Assembly (NCBI GenBank): GCA_944320745.1 | Contig: CALUIN010000036.1 | Coordinates: 1 to 64,000 of the forward strand | Direction: 5' to 3' | DNA: 64,000 nt | Source: an uncultured Alloprevotella sp. | Lineage (GTDB): Bacteria; Bacteroidota; Bacteroidia; Bacteroidales; Bacteroidaceae | Shown here: in pieces, positions 21,298 to 28,774 of the stretch | Position numbering within the stretch: the first letter of the stretch is position 1 | Layout of the letters: every line of letters begins with the position of its first letter | Program-made: the position numbers and the translations under genes | Notes under the pieces: generated by a model | The model's database searches: none | Seen by the model: the letters and a program-made list of their open reading frames with translations, nothing else | What the model was told of the DNA's origin: nothing

Positions 21298-21352
21298 CCT
21301 AATCCCCGTCGCAACGGGCCTAAGCCTCGTCGCGACGGGGATTAGGCCCGTT
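21298..21352. repeat. Interlocked perfect inverted repeats / 21-bp tandem units
   Basis: Two perfect inverted repeats interleave: TAATCCCCGTCGC (21300-21312) with GCGACGGGGATTA (21332-21344), and AACGGGCCTAA (21313-21323) with TTAGGCCCGTT (21342-21352). The segment can also be read as two 21-base units starting CCTAATCCCCGT and CCTAAGCCTCGT. It lies in the gap between rseP and the CCA-adding-type gene. A related array is at 42201-42305. Confidence 0.85.
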
Positions 21353-21522
21353 CGCACTTCGCGTCATGTACGGTGCGGCCAAGTTGTGTTTGGTCGGACG
21401 GGAAGGCCGCAGTGCTGGTTATGAAATCCCGACGACCGTGTGCAAACCGCTCCTCGGAAGAGCAGGCGCCGGTACGAGCGGTTTTCCTGCGGGGGAATCC
21501 GGGCCATACTGACGCGGCCGGG

Positions 21523-22896
21523 TCAGAAGATGAAGCGCATGGCGTCGTTGAACAGCGCCAGGGCCATCAGCGCCAGTATGAACCACATGCCGAATATTTG
21601 CGCGCGCTCCATGAATTTCTCCGAAGGCTTGCGGCGCGTGATGACTTCGTAAAGCAGGAAGAGCACGTGTCCGCCGTCCAAGGCCGGGATGGGCAGAATG
21701 TTCATGAAGGCCAGCATTAGGGATATGAAGGCTGTCAGTTCCCAGAAGCGTTGCCAGTCCCAAGTCGCGGGGAAGAGGCTGCCAATGGTGCCTACGCTGC
21801 CCACGCTCTTGGCTCCGTCGGCCGAAAATAGGTACTTCAGGTCGTCCACGTAGCCGCGCAGTACGTCCCACCCATAGGTGACGCCGGCGGGGAAACTTTC
21901 GAAAAATCCGTATTTGCGGGTCACCTGGGGATAGTCTGCATAGGGATTGTGCATGATGATGCCTATCATGCCGTCGGCATCGAGGCGGGCCTGCACGGTG
22001 TCCGGGCGTGTCTGTCCGGCGTGGAGGACGACGGCGGTGATGTGGCTGAGACTGTCGGCCATCTTCTGGTTGCCGTCCTCGCGGTATGTGGCTATTGACG
22101 AACGCAGGTCCGCCATGCGGGGATTGAACTCGTTCCAAGTGGAAAGGGCGATGCCGTTCAGAGCCAGCAGCCGGTCGCCGTTCTTGATGCCGGCCTTTTC
22201 AGCCGGACCGCCCGCGGTCACACTGTCGATAACGGCCGGGCTGAGTACGGCGATGAAGGGTGGGTCGGACTTGAGCATGTCGAGTAGGTTCAGGTCGCCG
22301 GGCAGCGCGATGTTTTGCTCGTGTCCGTCGCGCAGGACGGTGACCGTGCTGGCATTGGATATGTCGCGGTACAGGTTGGCGTCGAATCGGTCAAAGGTCT
22401 TCTTCTCCGTGCGGAGCGGTATGTCTCCGTCGCGGAAGCCCAGCTGCTGCGCGGCGGCGTTATATTTAAACCCTTTGTCCATCTTTTCAATGGGAACATA
22501 CGTATCGCCCCACGTGAAAAGAATCATGGCATAGATGACCAGGGCAAGGATGAAGTTCACCAGGACGCCGCCCACCATGATGAGCAGGCGTTGCCATGCC
22601 GGCTTGGCCCGAAACTCCCAGGGTTGTATCGGTTGCTTCAGCTGCTCGGTGTCGAGCGATTCGTCGATCATTCCGGAGATTTTCACATAGCCGCCCAGAG
22701 GCAGCCAGCCCAGGTGATAGTCCGTTCCGCGCCAGCTGAACAGTTTCCAGCTTTTCCACGGGTCGAAGAAAAGGCAGAATTTTTCAACTCGCACGCCAAA
22801 GAGTTTGGCAAAGAAGAAGTGTCCGCCTTCGTGCAGGAGTATCAAGATGGAGAAACAGAGGATGAGCTGTAAGGCTTTGATCAGAAAAATTTCCAT
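21523..22896 (-). CDS. rseP: RIP (site-2) metalloprotease RseP
   Basis: The start at 22896 (MEIFLIKALQLIL) gives 457 residues. The first transmembrane helix carries the zinc motif HEGGH (His22, Glu23, His26). Later features are G-W-L-P-L-G-G-Y-V-K-I-S-G-M, PDZ-like segments (GGPAEKAGIKNGDRLLAL) and the C-terminal membrane motif NILPIPALDGGHVLF. RseP cleaves anti-sigma factors and remnant signal peptides within the inner membrane. It directly follows dxr, the usual Bacteroidales arrangement. The start at 22974 would add an unneeded 26 residues overlapping the dxr end. Confidence 0.95.
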   Translation of the reverse strand: MEIFLIKALQLILCFSILILLHEGGHFFFAKLFGVRVEKFCLFFDPWKSWKLFSWRGTDYHLGWLPLGGYVKISGMIDESLDTEQLKQPIQPWEFRAKPAWQRLLIMVGGVLVNFILALVIYAMILFTWGDTYVPIEKMDKGFKYNAAAQQLGFRDGDIPLRTEKKTFDRFDANLYRDISNASTVTVLRDGHEQNIALPGDLNLLDMLKSDPPFIAVLSPAVIDSVTAGGPAEKAGIKNGDRLLALNGIALSTWNEFNPRMADLRSSIATYREDGNQKMADSLSHITAVVLHAGQTRPDTVQARLDADGMIGIIMHNPYADYPQVTRKYGFFESFPAGVTYGWDVLRGYVDDLKYLFSADGAKSVGSVGTIGSLFPATWDWQRFWELTAFISLMLAFMNILPIPALDGGHVLFLLYEVITRRKPSEKFMERAQIFGMWFILALMALALFNDAMRFIF

Positions 22897-22957
22897 GAAA
22901 TCCAATTGCGGGTTATTATCAATATAAGGTATGTCTTTACGCGGAAGTCTGTCGGTC

Positions 22958-24118
22958 TCAGGCCGCTCCGTCAATGAAGCGCCAGATGCGTTGGCGCGTC
23001 TCCTTGTCGCAGGCCACGTAGGCTTCCAGCGTGGGCCGGTTTTCGAATGGTACTTCGGCCAGGGCGCGGGCTATGAGGTTCGGGATTTGGAGGAAGGGGA
23101 TGCGGCCTTCGCGGAACGCCAGGTTGGCCACTTCGTTGGCGGCATTGAGGACGCACGGCATGTTGCCGCCCCGGGCAAATGCCTCGTAGGCCAGCTGAAG
23201 GCATGGGAAACGATGGGCGTCGGGCCGCTCGAAGTGCATGGCCTGCAGGCTGAACAGATCCAGCCGTGTACTGTCCAGCGTGAGCCGTTGGGGGTAAGTG
23301 AAGGCGTAAAGGATGGGGATGCGCATATCGGGGACTCCCAATTGTGCCTTGATCGCGCCGTCGCGGAACTGTACTGCGCTGTGTATGACGCTTTCGGGAT
23401 GGACCACAATTTCTATGTCGCTCGGGCGGACATCAAAGAGCCAACAGGCTTCGATCATTTCGAAGCCTTTGTTCATTAGGGTTGCGGAGTCGATGGTAAT
23501 CTTGGCCCCCATGGTCCATTGAGGGTGCTTCAGGGCATCGGCCGGCGTCACGCGGGACAACTGTTCGGCCGTGTAAGTGCGGAAGGGGCCGCCCGAGGCG
23601 GTGAGGAGAATCTTTTCGAGGGCCCGGCGGTCTTCCCCGACGAGAGATTGCAGAATGGCGGAATGCTCACTGTCCACAGGAATGATAGGGACGCGCATCT
23701 CCTTGGCCAGGCCCGTCACCAGTTGCCCGGCTACGACCAGTGTCTCCTTGTTGGCAAGGGCTATGGGCTTACGGGCGCGGATGGCGTTGAGAGTAGGGCG
23801 AAGTCCGGAGAAACCGACCATGGATACGAGAACCAGGTCGATGTGCGCGTTGTCAACGATTTGACAAATGGCCTCCTCGCCGGCGTAGACCTGGATGGGC
23901 AAGTCGGCAAGCGCATCCTTGACAAAATCGTATTGTTGTTCATCGGCAATGGTGACTGCATAAGGGCGGAATTTCCGGGCCTGTTCTACAAGCAGGGAGG
24001 CGTTTTTCCCTGCTGTCAGGATATAGGCTTCCAGAATGTCGCTATGTTGGTCGACGACATTAAGCGCTTGTGTACCGATGGATCCTGTGGAACCGAGGAT
24101 GGCAATCCTTTTTCGCAT
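22958..24118 (-). CDS. dxr: 1-deoxy-D-xylulose 5-phosphate reductoisomerase
   Basis: The product is 386 residues. The N-terminal NADPH site is A-I-L-G-S-T-G-S-I-G-T-Q; catalytic-domain landmarks are PVDSEHSAI, LTASGGPF and the flexible loop region HPQWTMGAKITIDSATLMNK. It makes 2-C-methyl-D-erythritol 4-phosphate in the MEP isoprenoid pathway and is the target of fosmidomycin. It sits between rimM and rseP in a long co-directional run. Confidence 0.97.
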   Translation of the reverse strand: MRKRIAILGSTGSIGTQALNVVDQHSDILEAYILTAGKNASLLVEQARKFRPYAVTIADEQQYDFVKDALADLPIQVYAGEEAICQIVDNAHIDLVLVSMVGFSGLRPTLNAIRARKPIALANKETLVVAGQLVTGLAKEMRVPIIPVDSEHSAILQSLVGEDRRALEKILLTASGGPFRTYTAEQLSRVTPADALKHPQWTMGAKITIDSATLMNKGFEMIEACWLFDVRPSDIEIVVHPESVIHSAVQFRDGAIKAQLGVPDMRIPILYAFTYPQRLTLDSTRLDLFSLQAMHFERPDAHRFPCLQLAYEAFARGGNMPCVLNAANEVANLAFREGRIPFLQIPNLIARALAEVPFENRPTLEAYVACDKETRQRIWRFIDGAA

Positions 24119-24177
24119 GTGTATCTGTTTGGCGGGATATTCTTTTTGATGGTTTGCGCGGCTGCGCGGAGCCAGAG

Positions 24178-24699
24178 TCAGTTCAGGTCGAGCAAGCCTT
24201 TGGGGAGCCGCAGTTGCAGTGTGCGGGATTCGGGCATGAATTGTATGAGCAGGTCTTCATGGAAGGGGAGCAGAATCTCCCGGTGCTTCGGGTCCTCGAC
24301 GGTCAGGATAATGTTGGCGGAGGAGTCGTCGATGTGGGTTATCTTGCCGACTGTATGGCCCTGTTCGTCTGTTACGTTGAATCCGATCAAGGATTTCCAG
24401 GACTGGAAAGTTTCTTCCTCCCCCAGTTCCTTCAGAGGATAGAACACCTCGGATCCTTTGAGGGTCTTGGCTTGCTGTTCGGTGTCGATGTCCTCAAATT
24501 TGAAGATGGCGGTCTGGCTGTTCTTGAACCGGTATTCTTCCCAAAAGTACGGGACCAAGATGCCGTCCCTGTTCAGGAAAAGGTACTCGGCGTTGCCACG
24601 GTCAAATGCGTTGTCATGGAAGTTGAGTTCCACTTCTCCGCCAATGCCGTGGCGGCCGCCGATAGTGCCGATGAAGAGGACTTCGTCTTCGTGGATCAT
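24178..24699 (-). CDS. rimM: Ribosome maturation factor RimM
   Basis: The product is 173 residues. The N-terminal RimM domain has IGTIGGRHGIGGEVELN, and a C-terminal PRC-barrel follows (ELGEEETFQSWKSLIGFNVT, HTVGKITHIDD). RimM helps assemble the 30S head by binding S19. Its ATG overlaps the murA stop by four bases, so expression is probably coupled to murA. Confidence 0.92.
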   Translation of the reverse strand: MIHEDEVLFIGTIGGRHGIGGEVELNFHDNAFDRGNAEYLFLNRDGILVPYFWEEYRFKNSQTAIFKFEDIDTEQQAKTLKGSEVFYPLKELGEEETFQSWKSLIGFNVTDEQGHTVGKITHIDDSSANIILTVEDPKHREILLPFHEDLLIQFMPESRTLQLRLPKGLLDLN

Positions 24700-26003
24700 G
24701 CTTCGCGAATAATTTGTGCGCCCAAGGCGTTGAGCCGTTTCTCAATACTTTCATAGCCGCGGTCGATCTGCTCAATGTTGTCTATGCGGCTGGTGCCTTC
24801 AGCGCTCATGGCTGCAATGAGCATGGCTATGCCGGCGCGGATGTCAGGGCTGACCATGCGCTTGCCGCGAAGTCTGATTTCGTTGTCGTGGCCGACGACA
24901 ACGGCGCGATGGGGGTCGCAGAGAATGATTTGGGCACCCATGTCGATGAGCTTGTCGACAAAAAACAGACGGCTTTCAAACATTTTCTGGTGGAAAAGCA
25001 CGGACCCCTTGGCTTGGGTGGCCACGACAATCAATACGCTGATGAGGTCCGGTGTGAGTCCCGGCCAAGGCGCATCCGCCATGGTCATGAATGAACCGTC
25101 GACAAAGGTCTCGATTTCGTAATGGTCCTGCCGCGGGACGTAGAGATCGTCGCCGCGATGCTCTATTTGGACGCCGAGACGCATAAATGCCTCGGGTATG
25201 ATGCCGAGATTGCGGAGTGAGACGTCTTTGATGGTGATGCCGTCGCCAGTCATGGCGGCTATGCCGATAAAGCTCCCGATTTCAATCATGTCGGGCAGAA
25301 TGGTGTGGCTGGCTCCGTGCAGTTCCTTCACACCGACAATGGTCAGAAGATTTGAGGAAATTCCACTGATGCGGGCGCCCATGCGGTTGAGCAGATGACA
25401 AAGTTGCTGCACGTAAGGTTCGCACGCCGCATTGTATATGGTCGTAGTGCCTTCTGCCAGTACAGCTGCCATGATGATATTGGCGGTGCCGGTGACGGAC
25501 GCTTCGTCCAGCAGCATGAAAGTGCCGTGAAGGCGTTGGGCTGTTATGTCGTATGTATCGGTTGCGCTTTGATAAGTGAAGGTTGAGCCTAATTTCTTCA
25601 GGCCGTAGAAGTGAGTGTCGAGACGCCGACGGCCGATTTTGTCTCCGCCGGGCTTGGCTATGGAGATTCTGCCGCAGCGGGCCAGCATGGGGCCGATGAG
25701 AAGAATACTGCCTCGAAGTTTGGCGCAATGCTCCAAGAACTCTTGGCTTTCCAGGCAGGAGAGGTCAATATCCCGTGCACAGAAACTCTTGTCACCCGGA
25801 CCGTTCGTCGTAACCCTTACTCCGATAGACTGGAGGAGGCGAATCAGGTTGTTGACATCCAGTATGTCGGGTATGTTCTTAATGCGTACTTCGTCGCGGG
25901 TTAGCAACGTGGCACAGATAACCTGCAGCGCCTCGTTTTTGGCACCCTGAGGTGTGATTTCCCCCGACAGGCGGTGTCCCCCTTCGATGATGAACGATGC
26001 CAT
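24696..26003 (-). CDS. murA: UDP-N-acetylglucosamine 1-carboxyvinyltransferase, Asp-type
   Basis: The product is 435 residues with the EPSP-synthase-like inverse alpha/beta barrels. Landmarks are the N-terminal GEITPQGAKNEAL (Lys/Asn substrate residues), RGSILLIGPMLARCG and GTTTIYNAACEPYV. It commits UDP-GlcNAc to peptidoglycan synthesis with phosphoenolpyruvate. The active-site loop reads K-P-G-G-D121-K-I-G where most bacteria have Cys (Cys115 in E. coli). The Cys-to-Asp form is known elsewhere to stay active but resist fosfomycin. It couples by four bases to rimM. Confidence 0.95.
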   Translation of the reverse strand: MASFIIEGGHRLSGEITPQGAKNEALQVICATLLTRDEVRIKNIPDILDVNNLIRLLQSIGVRVTTNGPGDKSFCARDIDLSCLESQEFLEHCAKLRGSILLIGPMLARCGRISIAKPGGDKIGRRRLDTHFYGLKKLGSTFTYQSATDTYDITAQRLHGTFMLLDEASVTGTANIIMAAVLAEGTTTIYNAACEPYVQQLCHLLNRMGARISGISSNLLTIVGVKELHGASHTILPDMIEIGSFIGIAAMTGDGITIKDVSLRNLGIIPEAFMRLGVQIEHRGDDLYVPRQDHYEIETFVDGSFMTMADAPWPGLTPDLISVLIVVATQAKGSVLFHQKMFESRLFFVDKLIDMGAQIILCDPHRAVVVGHDNEIRLRGKRMVSPDIRAGIAMLIAAMSAEGTSRIDNIEQIDRGYESIEKRLNALGAQIIREA

Positions 26004-26020
26004 CTATGATTGTGTTTCTA

Positions 26021-26629
26021 TTAAAATCTTCTGCCTTTCCGCTGATAACGGTTCACGTGAGGATTGGGGCGCGCCGGAGCAAGCTGTTCCAAAGCATGGA
26101 CAACTTCCTCCGCCTTGACGTTGCCGCGGGTATAACTCTCCATGTCCCGTCCGATTCTTTCATTTTCCAAGCCATCTCCTTTGTTGTATGCGAGATCCTG
26201 TTTCATGCGGGCGGCGACAATGCTGATGTACTGGTCGCGGTATCCTGTGTCAGAATCCATATTCGCCAGTTTTTCCAACGCTTCTTCCAGCATGTGGCCG
26301 TAATGGCGGTAGCGGATTTTATGACCCGGGTAGGACAGTTTGTGCGGCTTGGCCTCTTCTGTGAGACGCTCGATTTCGCAAGGATAAGTAATGTCGAGCT
26401 GGTAATTGGACATTAAGGCAAGATGATTCCAGAGTATCTGCTCGTATCGGGGTGTCCGGCGTATCTGCGGATTGAGTTGGTCCATGACGCGTATGATGTT
26501 TTCAGCATAGGCTTGCCGTTGCTGCGCGTCTTCAATTGTAAGGGCGCGGTCAATCATCATTTGGACGTGGCGTCCGTACTTGGGAAGTTTCAGATGTTCC
26601 AGAGAGGTATTGTACGTAATAGTTGACAT
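26021..26629 (-). CDS. DUF4290 domain protein
   Basis: The product is about 202 residues starting MSTITYNTSLEHLKLPKYGR; an ATG at 26659 adds ten residues. The sequence is mostly helical and charged, with YGRHVQMMIDRAL and YENQ/AENIIRVMDQLNPQIR-type helices characteristic of DUF4290. The family is restricted to Bacteroidota and has no known activity. No signal peptide or membrane helix is seen, so it is cytoplasmic. It sits 17 bases before murA, an arrangement common in the order, which suggests a link with envelope synthesis by context only. Confidence 0.85.
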   Translation of the reverse strand: MSTITYNTSLEHLKLPKYGRHVQMMIDRALTIEDAQQRQAYAENIIRVMDQLNPQIRRTPRYEQILWNHLALMSNYQLDITYPCEIERLTEEAKPHKLSYPGHKIRYRHYGHMLEEALEKLANMDSDTGYRDQYISIVAARMKQDLAYNKGDGLENERIGRDMESYTRGNVKAEEVVHALEQLAPARPNPHVNRYQRKGRRF

Positions 26630-26680
26630 GATTTCTGAGTAAGTCAGTCGGGCGTGCATTACTGACCGCCTGCGACGGAT

Positions 26681-27385
26681 TTATGAGTTGAAGAGGATGT
26701 TCTTTCGGGGCGTCCCGGCTATGAAGTCTTTCAGATAATAGGGTTCAAAGTAGGCAACGTCCTGAAACTTTTCCCGGGCCATGGCCATCTCTGCGAGAGG
26801 CAACATGTAGCGCGCTGCAGGATAGATGCCTTCAATGAAATGTGCGTTGGGGTGATGCGTCAAAGTCTGGAATTTTTTAGCTCCTTCGCCAAAGAAGAAT
26901 ACGGGCCCGCGTTCCAGGTATTCCGCATAACTGTCTTCGGTAAGGATTTCGGCCTGTGTGGGACGTATTTCTTTCAGCCCACGGTCGTAGATGGCTGAGT
27001 AGACTTCCATCCGTCTGGCGTCGAGCATGGGGCAGAGTAAGGCATCATCGCAAACTTCTTCGTGATAGAGCAGTACGGGGGTGCACATAATTTTCAGCGT
27101 GGGTATGGCGATGAGCTTTACGCCACGTCCGTAGCAAACGCCCTTTGCCGTGGAAGAGCCAATCCGCAAGCCGGTGTATGAACCGGGACCTTGACTGAGG
27201 GCAACTGCATCGAGGGGGATGGCATGGCTGTCGGCGAAGGAGAGCGCTTCTTTGACAAAAGGAGCCAGAACGGCTGCGTGCGACGGGCCATCTTTCTTTT
27301 CTTCCTCTGTCAGGCAGACCCCGTCTTGGCTCAGTGCCACCGAGCATACGCGAGTCGACGTTTCAATATGAAGTATGCACGACAT
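26681..27385 (-). CDS. tsaB: tRNA threonylcarbamoyladenosine biosynthesis protein TsaB
   Basis: The product is 234 residues of the ASKHA fold: ILHIETSTRVCSVAL at the N-terminus, GPSHAAVLAPFV, then LSQGPGSYTGLRIGSSTAKG, the TsaB signature. It partners TsaD and TsaE to make the universal t6A37 modification in ANN-decoding tRNAs. It has its own promoter at 27414 and probably leads the run DUF4290-murA-rimM-dxr-rseP. Confidence 0.95.
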   Translation of the reverse strand: MSCILHIETSTRVCSVALSQDGVCLTEEEKKDGPSHAAVLAPFVKEALSFADSHAIPLDAVALSQGPGSYTGLRIGSSTAKGVCYGRGVKLIAIPTLKIMCTPVLLYHEEVCDDALLCPMLDARRMEVYSAIYDRGLKEIRPTQAEILTEDSYAEYLERGPVFFFGEGAKKFQTLTHHPNAHFIEGIYPAARYMLPLAEMAMAREKFQDVAYFEPYYLKDFIAGTPRKNILFNS

Positions 27386-27413
27386 GTATGGGGTTGTTTT
27401 ACGATTTTGTTTG

Positions 27414-27444
27414 CAAAGTTAGTGCAACGTGCCCGAAAGTCCAA
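27414..27444 (-). promoter_or_regulatory. Promoter of the tsaB-rseP operon
   Basis: The minus strand has TTG at 27444-27442, a 20-base spacer and TAACTTTG at 27421-27414, a good Bacteroidales -33/-7 pair 29 bases before the tsaB ATG. Confidence 0.72.
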
Positions 27445-27501
27445 ATTTATTCCCGCTTTTCCGCTTGCGTCATTCCCGCGGAGCAGGTTTACCGCCAGGC
27501 G

Positions 27502-28674
27502 TCACACGGTCATCAAGTCGCGCATTATCATGTCCGAAAGGAAAAGTCCTGCCGGGGTAAGGCGCAGATGCCCGTCGCGCTCCTCCAGTTCCTTGAGCCG
27601 CAGATAGGGCGTAGCCGCATTAAGCAGTTCGCTTAATGCAGCAGCTCCGAATTGGCGGGAGAGAAGTTCGAGATTAACTCCAACGTTTGTTCTCAAGGCC
27701 GTAAATACAAATTCATTGCGGCTTTCGTTTTGAGAGAGGTGTTCCTCTCGGAATGCAGGTGCTCCGGGCGTGTTCAGATAGGCGCACAGGTCGGCTCGGT
27801 TCTCTCGTCGCGTGCGTTTTGCGTCGAAGGAGTGCGCGCCGGGTCCGCAGCCGATATAGGGGGAGCCGTCCCAATAAGACGAGTTGTGTCGCGAGCGCCA
27901 GCCGCTTCGGGCAAAGTTGGAGATTTCGTAATGTTCGAATCCGGCGGCCTCGGCCAGTTCTTTCAGGAGGTAGAAGGATGAACGGTAAGTCTCTTCGCCT
28001 GCTTCTTTTAGCTTGCCTATGTCCCGCAGTCTGGTCAGCTGTGTACCGTCCTCATAGGTCAGTGCATAGGCAGAAAGGTGCTTGATGGGAAGCCGGAGAG
28101 CGGTATCAATGTCGTGCCGCCATGTGTCGAGGCTTTGGCCTGGGAGTCCGTAAATCAGGTCAATGCTTAGATTTACGAAGCCGGCCTCGTGCAGCGTCAG
28201 GACGGCGTTGCGCGCCTGGGAAGCATTGTGCCGGCGGTGCAGGATTTTCAGCAAATCTTCGTTGAATGTCTGTATGCCCAGACTGACGCGGTTGACGCCT
28301 GTGGATTGTAGCACAGCGATGAAGTCTTTGGAAATATCGTCCGGATTTGCTTCGATCGTAATTTCTGCGTCTGGATCAATGGTGTAAGCACTATGGATCG
28401 TACTGAAGATTCGAGTGAGCGCCTCTCCGGATAGTTGGCTCGGGGTGCCACCACCCAGGTAGATAGTGGTCAGCTGGCGTCCTTCCGCTTCCTCCTTTCT
28501 GGATACCAGTTCGGCGCATAAGGCTTCTGCAAAGGCTGCTTTTTCCGCCTCGCCGCAAGTCGTGGAGTAGAAGTCGCAGTAAATGCACCGCTGCTTGCAG
28601 AATGGTATGTGGATGTACAGACCTTGCTTGCAGCCGGTATTTTCTGAGGGCGGTGCTTCGTAAGTTCGGGGCAT
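27502..28674 (-). CDS. hemW: Radical SAM heme chaperone HemW
   Basis: The start at 28674 (MPRTYEAPPSENTG) gives 390 residues. The radical-SAM cluster motif is C-K-Q-R-C-I-Y-C-D-F, preceded by GLYIHIPF. Further HemW-type marks are YLGGGTPSQL, EANPDD and a C-terminal wing domain (NEFVFTALRTNVGVNLE). Proteins of this type were long called oxygen-independent coproporphyrinogen oxidase; HemW lacks that activity and inserts heme into client proteins. Upstream in-frame ATGs extend into the intergenic hairpin and the gltA-like gene and are rejected. Confidence 0.9.
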   Translation of the reverse strand: MPRTYEAPPSENTGCKQGLYIHIPFCKQRCIYCDFYSTTCGEAEKAAFAEALCAELVSRKEEAEGRQLTTIYLGGGTPSQLSGEALTRIFSTIHSAYTIDPDAEITIEANPDDISKDFIAVLQSTGVNRVSLGIQTFNEDLLKILHRRHNASQARNAVLTLHEAGFVNLSIDLIYGLPGQSLDTWRHDIDTALRLPIKHLSAYALTYEDGTQLTRLRDIGKLKEAGEETYRSSFYLLKELAEAAGFEHYEISNFARSGWRSRHNSSYWDGSPYIGCGPGAHSFDAKRTRRENRADLCAYLNTPGAPAFREEHLSQNESRNEFVFTALRTNVGVNLELLSRQFGAAALSELLNAATPYLRLKELEERDGHLRLTPAGLFLSDMIMRDLMTV

Positions 28675-28700
28675 GATGTTTGACAGGCTAAGGAATAAGG

Positions 28701-28739
28701 CCGGATGGCCGCCTGCAACGTCTGATGGCAGCCATCCGG
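28701..28739 (-). terminator. Hairpin after the reductase/glutamate-synthase-like gene
   Basis: CCGGATGGC (28701-28709) pairs with GCCATCCGG (28731-28739) between the flavoprotein stop and the hemW start. On the minus strand the following bases are CTTATTCC, so the T tract is weak. It may act as an inefficient terminator or processing site. Confidence 0.45.
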
Positions 28740-28774
28740 TCAGTGGGATAATAGTTTGAATGGACTCGTCGCCC

